From Brettanomyces bruxellensis (Eukaryota; Ascomycota; Pichiomycetes; Pichiales; Pichiaceae): DNA of 64,000 bases. Position 1 is the first letter of the stretch; every line of letters begins with the position of its first letter. Position numbers and translations under genes: made by a program. Below the pieces are notes generated by a model. That model had not been told where the DNA came from, searched no databases, and saw only the letters and a list, made by a program, of their open reading frames with translations. The stretch lies in assembly GCF_011074885.1 (NCBI RefSeq), contig NC_054682.1, positions 1 through 64,000 on the forward strand, given 5' to 3'. This document shows positions 19,569-29,503 of the stretch, in pieces.

Positions 19569-20846
19569 TCACTCAACAATGTTGAGACTTTTATCCCATT
19601 TCGCAAGGTACTTCTCTTTATTTTCTTCAAATAAGGCTATCAAATTTTGCACATAAAGTTTGTGGTAATACAGAACTTCCTTATCAGTTACAGCATCACC
19701 GGGTTTTCTTCCGAAAAGTCGTTTGACCGGAATAGGACGGCCGAAAACGACGTTTATAGGGCGCCGAAAAGGAAGAAAGCCGAAGTCATAATTAAATAGA
19801 CCACGTGAAATGACCACCGGAAGAGTAAAACCACTTCTTCGCTTCAACCATAGTTGTAAAAACTTCAAAAAGCGTCTTAAATAACCATCGTTTTCATTTG
19901 TCGGCTCACCATTTGTATAGTAAACGTCATAAATATTATTTTCTCCAAAACCATAAACAGGAACAAGGGAAATATCATCATCAGCCGATTCTGTTATAGG
20001 ATGGTCAGAACTTCCACACATCTCAAGGGCTAATTTGATAAATCCTTTTCTTCTGTTTAAAACAATGCTATTGAGTCCTGGCCTAGAATAAAGACTTTCC
20101 TCGGCACCACCAACGACTATCAAGACACTGTAGTCCTGCTTTAGAATTGCCTTTAAATTTTGTTTTGTAACGCTTGTCACACCAAGACTCATAAGGTAAT
20201 CCCGGTAAAAAGGAAGTCTAAACTGATTTATCAAGGTACTCACAAAACAACGAATTCCCGGAAGAAAGTTACTGATACCAGCCCCTTCCATGGTAAAGCC
20301 ACCAGTGACACCCATCGCAATAATTCCATGTGGATGATATCCAAAAATATACTTAGGACCAGTCCTAACTCTTTCTTGGATCATCTTTGGCTTTTTTTGA
20401 ATTATATGCAGCCTTGAGAGAACGCTTAGGAGCATTTCAGGCAGTATATAACGTAAAGACGTATCATAAACATATTTCTCAACTGGCTTATTTAAAAATG
20501 TCGGTTTCAATTCTACCGTCTTGTGCAAAGTTATGGGAAAATATGAAGAAAGATATCGATAAATGCCGAGGTTCCGTATAAAGCTGGAATACCTTGAAGG
20601 TGATCGTCCATTAACGGGTGTACGATCAAATAAATAAAAGAAAACTGTGTAGATTATCATGACTGGCCACAATATAGGAAAGCACCAAAGAAAAAAGTAT
20701 AGAAACGTGAACAAAATAAGTGATGTTGAGTGTACCATCACAACAAGTGTTTCTAAACGACGCTTCCAAGGCACTTTAATTGGCACCCTCACCATATTAT
20801 TAGGCCTATACTTTGGATATTCATTAGGACTGCACTCATAACTCAT
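19569..20846 (-). CDS. Diacylglycerol acyltransferase, DGAT2 family (copy 2, 425 aa)
   Basis: This is the second DGAT2 acyltransferase, same strand and same architecture as copy 1: an N-terminal hydrophobic hairpin (about 33-72), S-Y-F-P (Y-F-P 102-104), H-P-H-G (171-174), G-G-A-E-E-S, L-N-R-R-K-G-F-I-K-L-A-L-E and L-V-P-V-Y-G-F-G. The motifs are complete, so it should be active. It differs mainly at the N-terminus (Tyr/Pro/Asn-rich) and in the loop after the E-M-C-G-S-S segment, which is where substrate or localisation differences would be expected. It would act in triacylglycerol synthesis on ER/lipid-droplet membranes. Confidence 0.93.
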   Translation of the reverse strand: MSYECSPNEYPKYRPNNMVRVPIKVPWKRRLETLVVMVHSTSLILFTFLYFFLWCFPILWPVMIIYTVFFYLFDRTPVNGRSPSRYSSFIRNLGIYRYLSSYFPITLHKTVELKPTFLNKPVEKYVYDTSLRYILPEMLLSVLSRLHIIQKKPKMIQERVRTGPKYIFGYHPHGIIAMGVTGGFTMEGAGISNFLPGIRCFVSTLINQFRLPFYRDYLMSLGVTSVTKQNLKAILKQDYSVLIVVGGAEESLYSRPGLNSIVLNRRKGFIKLALEMCGSSDHPITESADDDISLVPVYGFGENNIYDVYYTNGEPTNENDGYLRRFLKFLQLWLKRRSGFTLPVVISRGLFNYDFGFLPFRRPINVVFGRPIPVKRLFGRKPGDAVTDKEVLYYHKLYVQNLIALFEENKEKYLAKWDKSLNIVE

Positions 20847-21369
20847 GTTATCTTTTAAATTCCTGTATAGAAATTATCCATACATCTGATCAATACTTAT
20901 GATTTTACAATAAAGACTATCGGACGTAGAATAAAATTAGGCCGTAAACAAAGGAAAAATGTGCAAGGTGCTTTACCGGTGTAAGGATGCCAGAAGAAAA
21001 GTTCTCGAAAATTTGGATTACTACTCCGGAGGTATGCCGGATTTGATAAGCACAACAGTGAATCATATTAGCAACACATTAAACAAAACAGAATAAGCAA
21101 AACACGCATAATAATAAATCGAAGTGTCCTTATAGTTATAGAAAATAATTGAGAGGAAAAAAACGTTATTCAACTCTATAATGTCGTGCGAGAAACAAAT
21201 TCGATCATCAATATCTTCTAAAAACATAACTGATCAAAAGATATAATTACGGTTTTGAAATAAAAACATTATGATGATATTTGAATTTCAAAAAAGACAC
21301 AAATATAATACACACATCCGTGTAATGACAAAAGATGGATGCTTTTTTGCAGATATGTATTAACGAAAA
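20847..21369. other. Spacer between DGAT2 copy 2 and the SIT4-type gene
   Basis: About 0.5 kb of AT-rich sequence that must hold the copy 2 promoter (right end is SIT4 3' flank). No gene seen. Confidence 0.4.
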
Positions 21370-22314
21370 TCATAAAAAGTATTCATTATTATTCTTCTGA
21401 GTCTTCGATGGATTCATCATTAGAGTATCATCCGGAACTGCTGAAAATATTTGGAAATTAACATCCAAGTGATCATCCACTTTCATAACGCTGGCAACAT
21501 TACCACATCGATAACAATAATTTGGTGCCGACCAAACTGTCACAACGTCTTTATCTGGAAAATGATACCTAAAACCTTCCATAACTAGTTGATGGGCTCT
21601 CGCTATCAACTGCAAATTATTTATGTGATTGAATTCCCTTGCAACCTTGGCACCAAATAGCCAACCGGCTCCTCTCGGTGAGATTGCCCACGTGTCGACA
21701 TTATCTGGATCAGACCACACTAAATCACAGAATCCTCCTTCATGAGGAACCTCCTGGGCCCGAGAAAGAACACGAATTTGGTCCAGCATGCGGATCTCTG
21801 GCGATAATCCTCCATGAATACATAATATCCGGCCATCAATGACTGCACTTAAAGTAAGAAAATCAAAGACTTGACAGCAATATTTCCACACCATCGTGGA
21901 TCCGTATTTTGTTAAACATTCTTCATAGAAACCGTAAACTTGTGTGATCTGTCTTGATTCATGATTACCGCGCACTAGCGTTATATGCTCAGGATACTTC
22001 ACCTTTAGTATCATCATCAAAGTAAATGTTTCTAAAGAGAAGTATCCCCGGTCTACATAATCGCCCAGAAACACATAATTAGTACTCATGTTAGAGTCCG
22101 ATGGGAAACCTCCAGCTATTTTAAAAAGTTCTAAAAGATCGTGAAACTGACCATGAATATCTCCGCAAACAGTGACGGGAGATTTCACTGGCTGAATGTT
22201 TGACTCTTCCATAAGAAGATCCTTCACCCTTTCGCAAAGTACCTTCATATCACTTTCTGGAAGGTACTTGCAATTTTTAATGTCCTCAAGCCATTGGTCT
22301 GGGTCGCGAGCCAT
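21370..22314 (-). CDS. SIT4: PP6-type Ser/Thr protein phosphatase catalytic subunit (Sit4), 314 aa
   Basis: This is a PPP-family metallophosphatase. Metal-binding and catalytic motifs are all present: G-D-I-H-G (51-55), G-D-Y-V-D-R-G (84-90) and R-G-N-H-E (115-119), followed by the H-G-G-L-S-P, R-A-H-Q-L-V and W-S-A-P-N-Y-C motifs and a C-terminal Y-F-L, the methylated tail of PP2A-like enzymes. The N-terminus (D-Q-W-L-E-D-I-K) and M-E-E-S-N-I-Q-P-V match Sit4/PP6 rather than Pph3/PP4 or Pph21. Sit4 works with SAP subunits and Tap42 in TOR signalling and the G1/S transition. A short insertion (S-N-M-S-T-N) sits before the second motif relative to Sit4. The Leu of M-L-D-Q-I-R is encoded by CTG, which argues for the standard code. 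Confidence 0.96.
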   Translation of the reverse strand: MARDPDQWLEDIKNCKYLPESDMKVLCERVKDLLMEESNIQPVKSPVTVCGDIHGQFHDLLELFKIAGGFPSDSNMSTNYVFLGDYVDRGYFSLETFTLMMILKVKYPEHITLVRGNHESRQITQVYGFYEECLTKYGSTMVWKYCCQVFDFLTLSAVIDGRILCIHGGLSPEIRMLDQIRVLSRAQEVPHEGGFCDLVWSDPDNVDTWAISPRGAGWLFGAKVAREFNHINNLQLIARAHQLVMEGFRYHFPDKDVVTVWSAPNYCYRCGNVASVMKVDDHLDVNFQIFSAVPDDTLMMNPSKTQKNNNEYFL

Positions 22315-23173
22315 CTTAGATAACGTTCTATTTCAAAAGTCAACAAAAGTTAGTGCAGAATGACACTAAATCGCTATTAAGATCTTTATGGGCCACCGGA
22401 AGTTGAAAGAGAGTCACTATTGGTTAGCGATAATCAGAAATATAACGAGAACAGAAGACTTGAAAGAGCTATTGCGGTGACTTGAAGTTGACTTCTAAGA
22501 ACTTTAGTTTTCCTAAAGGTTTAGATTGATAAGTACACTGAATTTTCTAAAAAGTTTTCTCCCGTACAATTCCTATTTCTGAACCTTTAGAGATCGTGTG
22601 CAAAAGAATTCTGCATCAAATTGTTATCAGACAAAGTTAGATCTTATAACGATTTTGGAAAGCTATTTGAATTGTGCAAGGAAAAGAGTACTTTCTCAAA
22701 AAAAAAAATAAAAAAAAGCAGAACATCCTTGCGACGAATTTAACCGACACAGACACAACCAATAAAAATTTAAATTTATTTGGTGTGCCGACTCCTCGAT
22801 GAGAGAAACTATTGCTACCCAGCTAGCTGACCTTAACATGACAAGAGGGTAAAAAAATATATATATATATATATATTATGTAAATTATTTCATTACAGGA
22901 GGAGTACGCTTAATTTATGGCTGTTCCAATTTAACAGCCGGACATTTAGGAGAATTTCGCATTATGATCTACAAGGCTACATGTTTCGCCCAAATTCCTT
23001 TGTCAGAGAACTGGCTGTAATCGGGACTAACCACAAACTATAATGATTTAAAAGCATGGTCTATGTAGAGCATCGCTTGCCTTGATGAGGCAAGAACTTC
23101 AAACTAAAAAGTTTTGCAAATAAAAGACAACCCATACGAGTCGATAATACAGACGTCGTACCTTTCATTGGTA
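22315..23173. other. Intergenic region upstream of SIT4
   Basis: About 0.86 kb, holding the SIT4 promoter side and the 3' flank of the reductase gene. It includes an A-rich tract near 22700 and an (AT)n microsatellite near 22857-22876. No gene or RNA recognised. Confidence 0.4.
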
Positions 23174-23770
23174 TCAGAGAGAATCGAGAGTCTTTTCAAG
23201 CTCCGAGACAAGGCTTGGTGTCAATTTTTTGAGAAAAGAATCTTGCGAAGAGTTCGGATCAAAATTTGGGACAATCCTCTTGTTTGAAACGACATATTCC
23301 ATTGGAATACTAAAATGCATTCCACCAGTAATTTTGACACCAAATTTAAGTGTGAGATTCGTCAACTCCTCGTACGATTTTTCTGCGCCATGACCAGAAA
23401 AAGTTAATAAGGTTCCCGGCTTTCCACGGAATTCGTTGTATATATGGTCGAACATCACCTTTAAGTGACCGCTATATGAGTGATTATATTCTGGAGTAAG
23501 GATCACGTAAGCGTTACATTCCTGTACCGCTTTGGCCCATGATCGAACTATCGGGTTAACATATTGTTCCGGTGAGCTAATTTTCATCGGAACGACAGGA
23601 TCAATGGGTTCGCTCATCAAATTAATTGGGGACACTGGTGTGTAGACCTTGAGTGTGATATCAGGATATAAACTTTTAACATAGTACTGAACCCATGATG
23701 CTATTCCTTCGGTATTTCCGTGTGTTCGGAAGGAACCGACAATAAGGCCAACAATTGCTTTTCCAGCCAT
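23174..23770 (-). CDS. NAD(P)H-dependent FMN reductase, flavodoxin fold (Lot6-like), 198 aa
   Basis: A small flavodoxin-fold oxidoreductase. The N-terminal strand and phosphate loop G-L-I-V-G-S-F-R-T-H-G-N and the flavin-contact motif T-P-E-Y-N-H-S-Y-S-G-H-L-K are those of the NADPH-dependent FMN reductase/azoreductase/quinone reductase group that includes yeast Lot6. A G-H-G-A-E-K loop follows near residue 125. Lot6-type enzymes reduce quinones and associate with the proteasome in baker's yeast. The length matches the family (about 190 aa). The ATG at 23768-23770 gives the fold from its first strand, so no signal peptide is expected and the protein should be cytosolic. Direct Lot6 orthology is likely but not certain; other paralogues exist in fungi. 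Confidence 0.85.
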   Translation of the reverse strand: MAGKAIVGLIVGSFRTHGNTEGIASWVQYYVKSLYPDITLKVYTPVSPINLMSEPIDPVVPMKISSPEQYVNPIVRSWAKAVQECNAYVILTPEYNHSYSGHLKVMFDHIYNEFRGKPGTLLTFSGHGAEKSYEELTNLTLKFGVKITGGMHFSIPMEYVVSNKRIVPNFDPNSSQDSFLKKLTPSLVSELEKTLDSL

Positions 23771-24363
23771 AATTATAAACCTTTAACAAAATTGTAAACC
23801 GCTTCTTCTACTTATAAAGAATTGTGTTGTATTATTAGTATTTTTTAAGAAAGATAACAAGAAGAATATATATCAACTCGTTTTTCTTCATTTTTTAAGC
23901 TGTGTATATGTTTCGTATTTCCGACGATTATCATTATTTTTTTTTTCAAGACCGATCGACAACTGGCACCTGATTGGAACATTGCCGGAGTTACGAATAT
24001 ATCTTCAAAATAAACGGAAGGATAATAGTGAAGGCCAAAAATATATTTTATATACATTCAAACACCAAGGAACGGAGAAGTAGTACAACGAAACCAATGA
24101 ATGCAATGGTACATACTGCAAATAAATACGTTTCAACACTCTTGTAGGCAACCTTTTTGCTTACTGAACTAGGAAAGGTGATGCCATTTGAATTCCCAAT
24201 TTAAGCGCCGAAGGATTAGCAAAAAAAAAAAAAGCATTACATAAGACAAGGACGGATCAGGTCAATCAGTCTTATATTCTTATGCTAACAAACTCAATTA
24301 CGTTTTTTGTGAAACTATAACTCTATAACAGTAAATCCAGCTATAAGGCAGACACATTACAGA
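23771..24363. other. Divergent intergenic region (FMN reductase / Ecm33-like gene)
   Basis: A shared promoter region for the minus-strand reductase and the plus-strand GPI protein. Poly(T) and poly(A) tracts lie near 23935 and 24220. No gene supported. Confidence 0.4.
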
Positions 24364-25665
24364 ATGAAGTTCGTCCGCTACTTTATAGCTTTTTCAACTT
24401 TATGCTTATCAACAACACTATCACAGGATTCTTCAGACAAAAGTTCTGAAGAAAACATCATGCCAAAATGCTTTAAACCACAATACGAAATTAGCTCTTC
24501 GGGTGACATCAAAAAAATCAGTGACTGTCAAACAATTTCGGGCAGTATCAATATTCATGGATATGATAACGAGCTTCTAGAACTTGGTTCAATTAGACAA
24601 ATTAAGGGAGATCTCAAGATATCTAATGCAAGCCAAGTTATGAGAATAGAAGCCCCTGAATTGGAATCAATTGATGGATCTTTTACACTCAGCACTTTGA
24701 CTTCGCTTACATCGGCCTCTTTCCCAAAGTTAGAATCAGTGGACACCCTTGAATGGAAAGTTCTTCCAATTTTAAGTTCGGTCGGTCTGAACAAAGGTAT
24801 TAAAAAAATCAACTCCATTATAATGTCTGATACTTCACTCACGGGATTTGGAGGCTTTAACGTGGACACACTCAAGACACTCAGAATTGACAATAATAGG
24901 TTCTTGGAAAGGATCGAGTCGTCAGTAAAAGAAATAACGGACGAATTAATTATTGCAGCAAATGCTAGGAACTTAGAAGTTGCGTTTCCAGAGTTAGGCT
25001 GGGTCAAAGTTGCTATGATCAAGGATACAAAGAACTTAGATCTTGGGGGCTTGCAAGTAGTCCAGTCTTCAGCCGAATTCATTGAGAATAAATTCGATAC
25101 ATTAAGTCTTCCTAAACTTAAATCAATTGGGTCCACTTTGAGTATGATAAACAACAAGAAACTTGAGAATGCCGACTTCAGCTCATTAGTTGAAGTGGGT
25201 GGAGGCTTGATGATCATCAAAAACAATAATTTAAAGGAAATCAACTTCTTCCCAGCCTTGAAATCAGTTGGTGGTGCCATTGAATTTGAAGGTGATATTA
25301 ATGACAGCAGCTTTAAAAGACTCAAGATTGTAAAAGGAAGCGCAATAATGAAATCCTCTTCCAGCTCCTTCGATTGTCAAAAATGGATTGACAAAGAGGT
25401 TAGTGACGTTGTTAGGGGTGGGAAAATTGAATGTGGGTCCGGAAACTCAGAATTCACTGAAGTGATTCATATTGATGAGGATGGTGAACGTACTGGAACA
25501 AGCACCGGTAGAAATAATGCCAAAACTTCCGACAAAGGAAGAGGTGTACACAATGTGCATGATTCCACAAGTGTTGCAACCCATTCATTTGGTGACACAA
25601 GAGGGCTTCTCAGTATATTTGTTGCATGCTTGACAATTATGGCAGCTGTTGAAATTTCAAGTTAG
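24364..25665 (+). CDS. Ecm33/Sps2-like GPI-anchored cell-surface protein, 433 aa
   Basis: The protein starts with a secretion signal (residues 1-20, hydrophobic core ending L-S-T-T-L-S) and ends with a hydrophobic tail (about 413-433) after a short polar region, the pattern of a GPI anchor. Between them are leucine-rich, beta-helix-like repeats of the receptor-L/Ecm33 type: I-x-G-S-I-N-I-H-G, I-K-G-D-L-K-I, L-E-S-I-D-G-S-F-T, L-K-S-I-G-S-T-L-S and L-K-S-V-G-G-A-I-E recur about every 22-25 residues. A Cys pair near the end of the domain (F-D-C...I-E-C) fits the family. Ecm33 is needed for cell wall integrity, and Sps2/Sps22 for spore wall. The length matches Ecm33 (about 430 aa). Overall identity looks modest, so the paralogue cannot be named. 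Confidence 0.85.
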   Translation: MKFVRYFIAFSTLCLSTTLSQDSSDKSSEENIMPKCFKPQYEISSSGDIKKISDCQTISGSINIHGYDNELLELGSIRQIKGDLKISNASQVMRIEAPELESIDGSFTLSTLTSLTSASFPKLESVDTLEWKVLPILSSVGLNKGIKKINSIIMSDTSLTGFGGFNVDTLKTLRIDNNRFLERIESSVKEITDELIIAANARNLEVAFPELGWVKVAMIKDTKNLDLGGLQVVQSSAEFIENKFDTLSLPKLKSIGSTLSMINNKKLENADFSSLVEVGGGLMIIKNNNLKEINFFPALKSVGGAIEFEGDINDSSFKRLKIVKGSAIMKSSSSSFDCQKWIDKEVSDVVRGGKIECGSGNSEFTEVIHIDEDGERTGTSTGRNNAKTSDKGRGVHNVHDSTSVATHSFGDTRGLLSIFVACLTIMAAVEISS

Positions 25666-26120
25666 TTGATCAATTCATACGTGAAACACACATAAGACAA
25701 GTGCCTTTTTCTTTACGCACAGTAAACATCTAATCCATTTTAATTGCTCACATTAACTATGAACTTAAAAAAATATAAATAAAAGTATATAACAAATAAA
25801 ACCAGATGCAAGTACATTTCACGATCGGTGATGAATGGGAATTCTAGTGATCATGGACATCTTGATGTAATTTTTAGAGCGTCGTTATCTCAAAAAAAAA
25901 AAAAAAAAAAACGAAGCGAGAAACTTGATCGCACTTACTGCTTATCTGAAATAATTACTTATCAAATGCACAAACAACACATGAAACCATGGTCACAGAT
26001 TTGCACTGAAAGGAGAATGCTGTATTACGTGTTGCTATGATTTATAGCATAACAATAATTTATTTACAATTTCGAAGCATACCCTCAACTACAAAACAAG
26101 CGCAGAAAAGTTAGCTGAAA
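25666..26120. other. Spacer between Ecm33-like gene and zinc-cluster gene
   Basis: About 0.45 kb with a poly(A) run near 25891-25909. A short open frame 25828-26040 runs through this poly(A) and has no recognisable domain. Probably 3' flank plus promoter. Confidence 0.4.
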
Positions 26121-28587
26121 ATGTCAGAAGAGAAAGCAGAAAAACAACGTTTTATTGTTAAAACAAACAAGACGGGCAATGACCATCTTCTTTCGGATCT
26201 ATTTAAGAAAGGGGATGTGCTAGCTGGCACCAATGAAAGACAGAAAGCAGACAAATCTAATACTTTTTTGGAAGGCTCTTCTCAATGTAAACAAATGGTT
26301 ACACCTCAAGTTTCGTTGTCGAAGGAAAATCATAATCGGAAGACTTTGGACCCCAGAAAAAGTACAAGTAATGCTAATGATAATTTAGTAGAATTGGGTA
26401 TTGCGAAGAAAAGAAAGAAAAGGCACATCTTTTCTTGCAAAAATTGCCGAAAACTAAAGACAAAGTGTGCTGTTAATCCATTAACCACCTCATGCTATAG
26501 ATGCGAGCGTCTTCATTTAAATTGCAATTTGGGAAAATTAAATTTGGACTCTAATAAAGAGTGTCATCAATTGGATGGATCTCTGTTGGAAAAGCAATTA
26601 TTTCAAATACAAAAGAATTATGAATATTTGAATGAAAAAATAGACAAGGTTATAGATACTGTCACGAAACAAGGGCAAAATAGACCAGGAATCTGAATCG
26701 GTATCAAGTTTGAGTAGGAGTATTTCAAATAAGTCTGATCTTCATCCTATTCTTCCAAGATACAATGACTTTTCACCCATGAATGTGATGAACCAGATAC
26801 ACTCTAGTTTACCGAGGAAATCCCCAACCCGGTCCGATGCTCTTATGCAGTCGCTAAGCAACTTTTTAAACTTCTACATGGAAAATGAGTCTCTTTGCTT
26901 ATTACTATCGAAAACATTTTTGGAAACGGCCCACTATTGGATTATTCCTGGAGGCATAAGCGAGATAGATAGGGAATACGTTTTTCACCATCCTGTAAAT
27001 GCTTGCGTGTATGTAATGCTGGCCATGGCCTTTGATATGGAGAACAAATATTCTGTTGAGGAAAAATTACTTTATCCGATAGCAAAATCTATCATCACGA
27101 ATATTCTTGTTTCTGTTCCACGCTCAGATCACGATATAGAGGCTCTTTTGTATGTTGCATTGTATGGTATCACTCGAAGGGGTGGGAGGGCCACAATTAG
27201 TCTAGCTGGAGGTAGCAAGAATGACAAGAATTATACTCTGGCGGATGAGATTTTGGTGGATAGCTTTGATGGATGGACTATTTCATCTTCCTGTTTTAAC
27301 CATTGCATTATTTCCCTAGATCTGAAAAGCATATACGAAAGGGCTTCCAATGGATTTTTTACTGATGATGATATATTTCATTTGCGCATTTTTAATGCAT
27401 CCTGCTGCAGTCATTACCAATGTGCAATTGGTTATGGTAGACCAACCGTGATCAATGCGTCGTATGTTCATTTGCACAAATTAATCTTGCAGTATCCAAA
27501 TGCTACAATAGGAGATGCAATAAAGGTAGCAGAGCTTGAACTGTATTGGACACTATGTGTTGATATTGATAAAATTATGAGTGGCTGTGCGATTTCTATT
27601 GACCCACATACAGGTAAAAATGATGAAAAAGGTGCACACACATATCTTTTCGATGATTTAGAGGAGTGGTACCATAATTGGGGTAAAATCATGTCGAAGG
27701 ACGTCACACATGGATTACAGTTATCGTACTACTTTGCACATGTTGTTTTGGCTCTTCAGCTTATGAAATATCATGGAGACGGAAGCAGAAATAAAAGTAA
27801 AGGAGGGAAAAACGAATCCTTGAAAAATTCCGCTCGAGATGTATCTGTAGCCCGCGAGCAGGCATGCAAGTATTCTTTCTGCATTATTAAGCTATTTTTA
27901 AGTTTACCAAAGGATTCTATAAAAGGATCCCCTCTATTCTTGTTCTGCGAGATAGTGTATGCGTGTGTCAGCTTGTTTGATTTTCGGGAGAGTATGAACA
28001 TGAAAAAGCAGAAAGCATCTCTTAGCGCTATCTCCAAAGTGTACTGGCACCTAAATAAGGCCGGAGAAGGGATTAATGTTGCGACCGAGAGTATAGCCGG
28101 GTTAGTCCGGAAATTGGTTGAGCTGGCAAATAATCATGAAAAGCTCAAGTATGAGGAAGCAGCCAGCTTTGTTGGAAGTGGATCAATTACAGAGACGTAC
28201 ATTAGAAAGAGACACATAAAAAGAAGAGATAGTCAGCAACAGAGACATTTATCGGTGGAAGATCTTCCTGCCTTAGTAAGGGAAAAACGTCGGAGGTCAT
28301 CGTTACACTTTGAAGGTACAAAAAAGGGTCTGCAATTAAAGCAATGCGATACTGACAGTTCATTGGACCGAAATGGTGCATTACAAAATGTAAGATCTGC
28401 AAATGTGTCTCCAAAGTATGGAAAGACAAGACCGCTTGATTCTATGCTGTTAGAAGAGCAACCAGAATCCGGCGATGCTGACGTTCTGGCAGGGGATAAT
28501 GATATTATAATTCCGGATGTGACCAACTTCAGGAGCTTTGAAGAATTTTTTTATGATATCTTTAACGAGCATACAAGTGACATATGA
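26121..28587 (+). CDS. Zn(II)2Cys6 transcription factor, split by one frame change
   Basis: The first frame (26121-26696) carries a basic N-terminal region and a zinc cluster C-x2-C-x6-C-x8-C-x2-C-x6-C (Cys 106, 109, 116, 125, 128, 135), followed by the start of a coiled coil (Q-L-F-Q-I-Q-K-N-Y-E-Y). It stops at 26694-26696. A second frame, shifted by +1 and open from 26656 to 28587, continues directly with about 640 codons of fungal-specific regulator middle domain (A-L-L-Y-V-A-L-Y-G-I, Y-Q-C-A-I-G-Y-G-R-P) and an acidic C-terminus. The frames overlap by 38 nt, so one single-base change joins them; GCAAAATAG in the overlap is a plausible site. It could be a sequencing error, a null allele, or frameshifting. 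No intron signals fit. The middle domain reminds me of Urc2/Aro80-type regulators, but I would not name it. Confidence 0.8.
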
Positions 28588-29503
28588 AGAAATAAGAAAT
28601 GGGGCAGTGTAAGAGAGCAAGAAAGAGAAAACAATAGGAATTTTTTTGGTGAGTTTGACGCATATTAAATGCCTAACGCAGACAGGGCTTTTCTGCACAC
28701 GGTAATGTACAGATTTACAGCACACAAATTTTTGGATGACAACTTCCAGATTGCAATACAAGACGGGCGGCGTAAATGTGTGCATTGGAGGGCTGAAAAA
28801 AAAAAAAAAAAACTTATTTACAGACAATAAATTAATAAATGCATAGAAAAAAAATAAAATAGAAGCAGGGCGGCCAAATCCGTGATTACAAACATTCATG
28901 TATACACAGGGGGAGATTTAAAACCGGCTATTATTGCTTAGCGCTGTGTCTAAAAGTCAGAAGCAGCGTAACTGGACCAATGCGGAATCCGAACAATCAG
29001 CGTATCTTGGCGTTAATCCACGCCAAAAAAAAAGCGGCTCTAGGCTCTTTGAATATTGTATGCAAATATTATTGGACGGTGGGTGTCCTATATCGAAATC
29101 AAACGTGTAGTGACCCAAAGTGGTTGACCGCTTGGCTTCAAAAAGTTCCCTAATTGGTCGAGCATATGTTATTTAATTGATTTGCCCTCAGATCGACGGA
29201 CAAAGCCATGCATAATTCATTTCAGACTTGAAATACTCGCGTTCTTCCTTGCTTTTCTTTTTTTCCTGTCAGTGTGTGCGTGCGTGAGTCTGTGCGTAAA
29301 CGGGATTTTGTATCTAGTGCTTGTTTCGCTAGTAAAAAAAATTCCTGTGGGTATATATAATTATTCTTGAATTGTAATTGAATATCGCAACATCCATCGC
29401 TATCCCACCGTTTCAGGTCTATGAAGATCTTGGGTGTGCCTTTGATTTCAGCTCATCTACAATCTTTATTGCCCCAACTTTGCGTATATTAGAAATTTCG
29501 ATT
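28588..29503. other. Intergenic region upstream of the RFX gene
   Basis: About 0.9 kb with poly(A) near 28797-28810. I looked for a clear palindromic X-box (GTTGCC...GGCAAC), which would suggest RFX1 autoregulation, and did not find one. A TTG-started extension of the RFX frame reaches 29378 but contains no ATG. No other gene seen. Confidence 0.4.

Noticed and set aside
24555..25325. Long open frame antisense to the Ecm33-like gene
   Set aside because: Shadow of a strong coding sequence on the other strand; no domain of its own.
29378..29503. N-terminal extension of the RFX1 frame
   Set aside because: Contains no ATG and depends on a TTG start; the sequence lacks conservation features.
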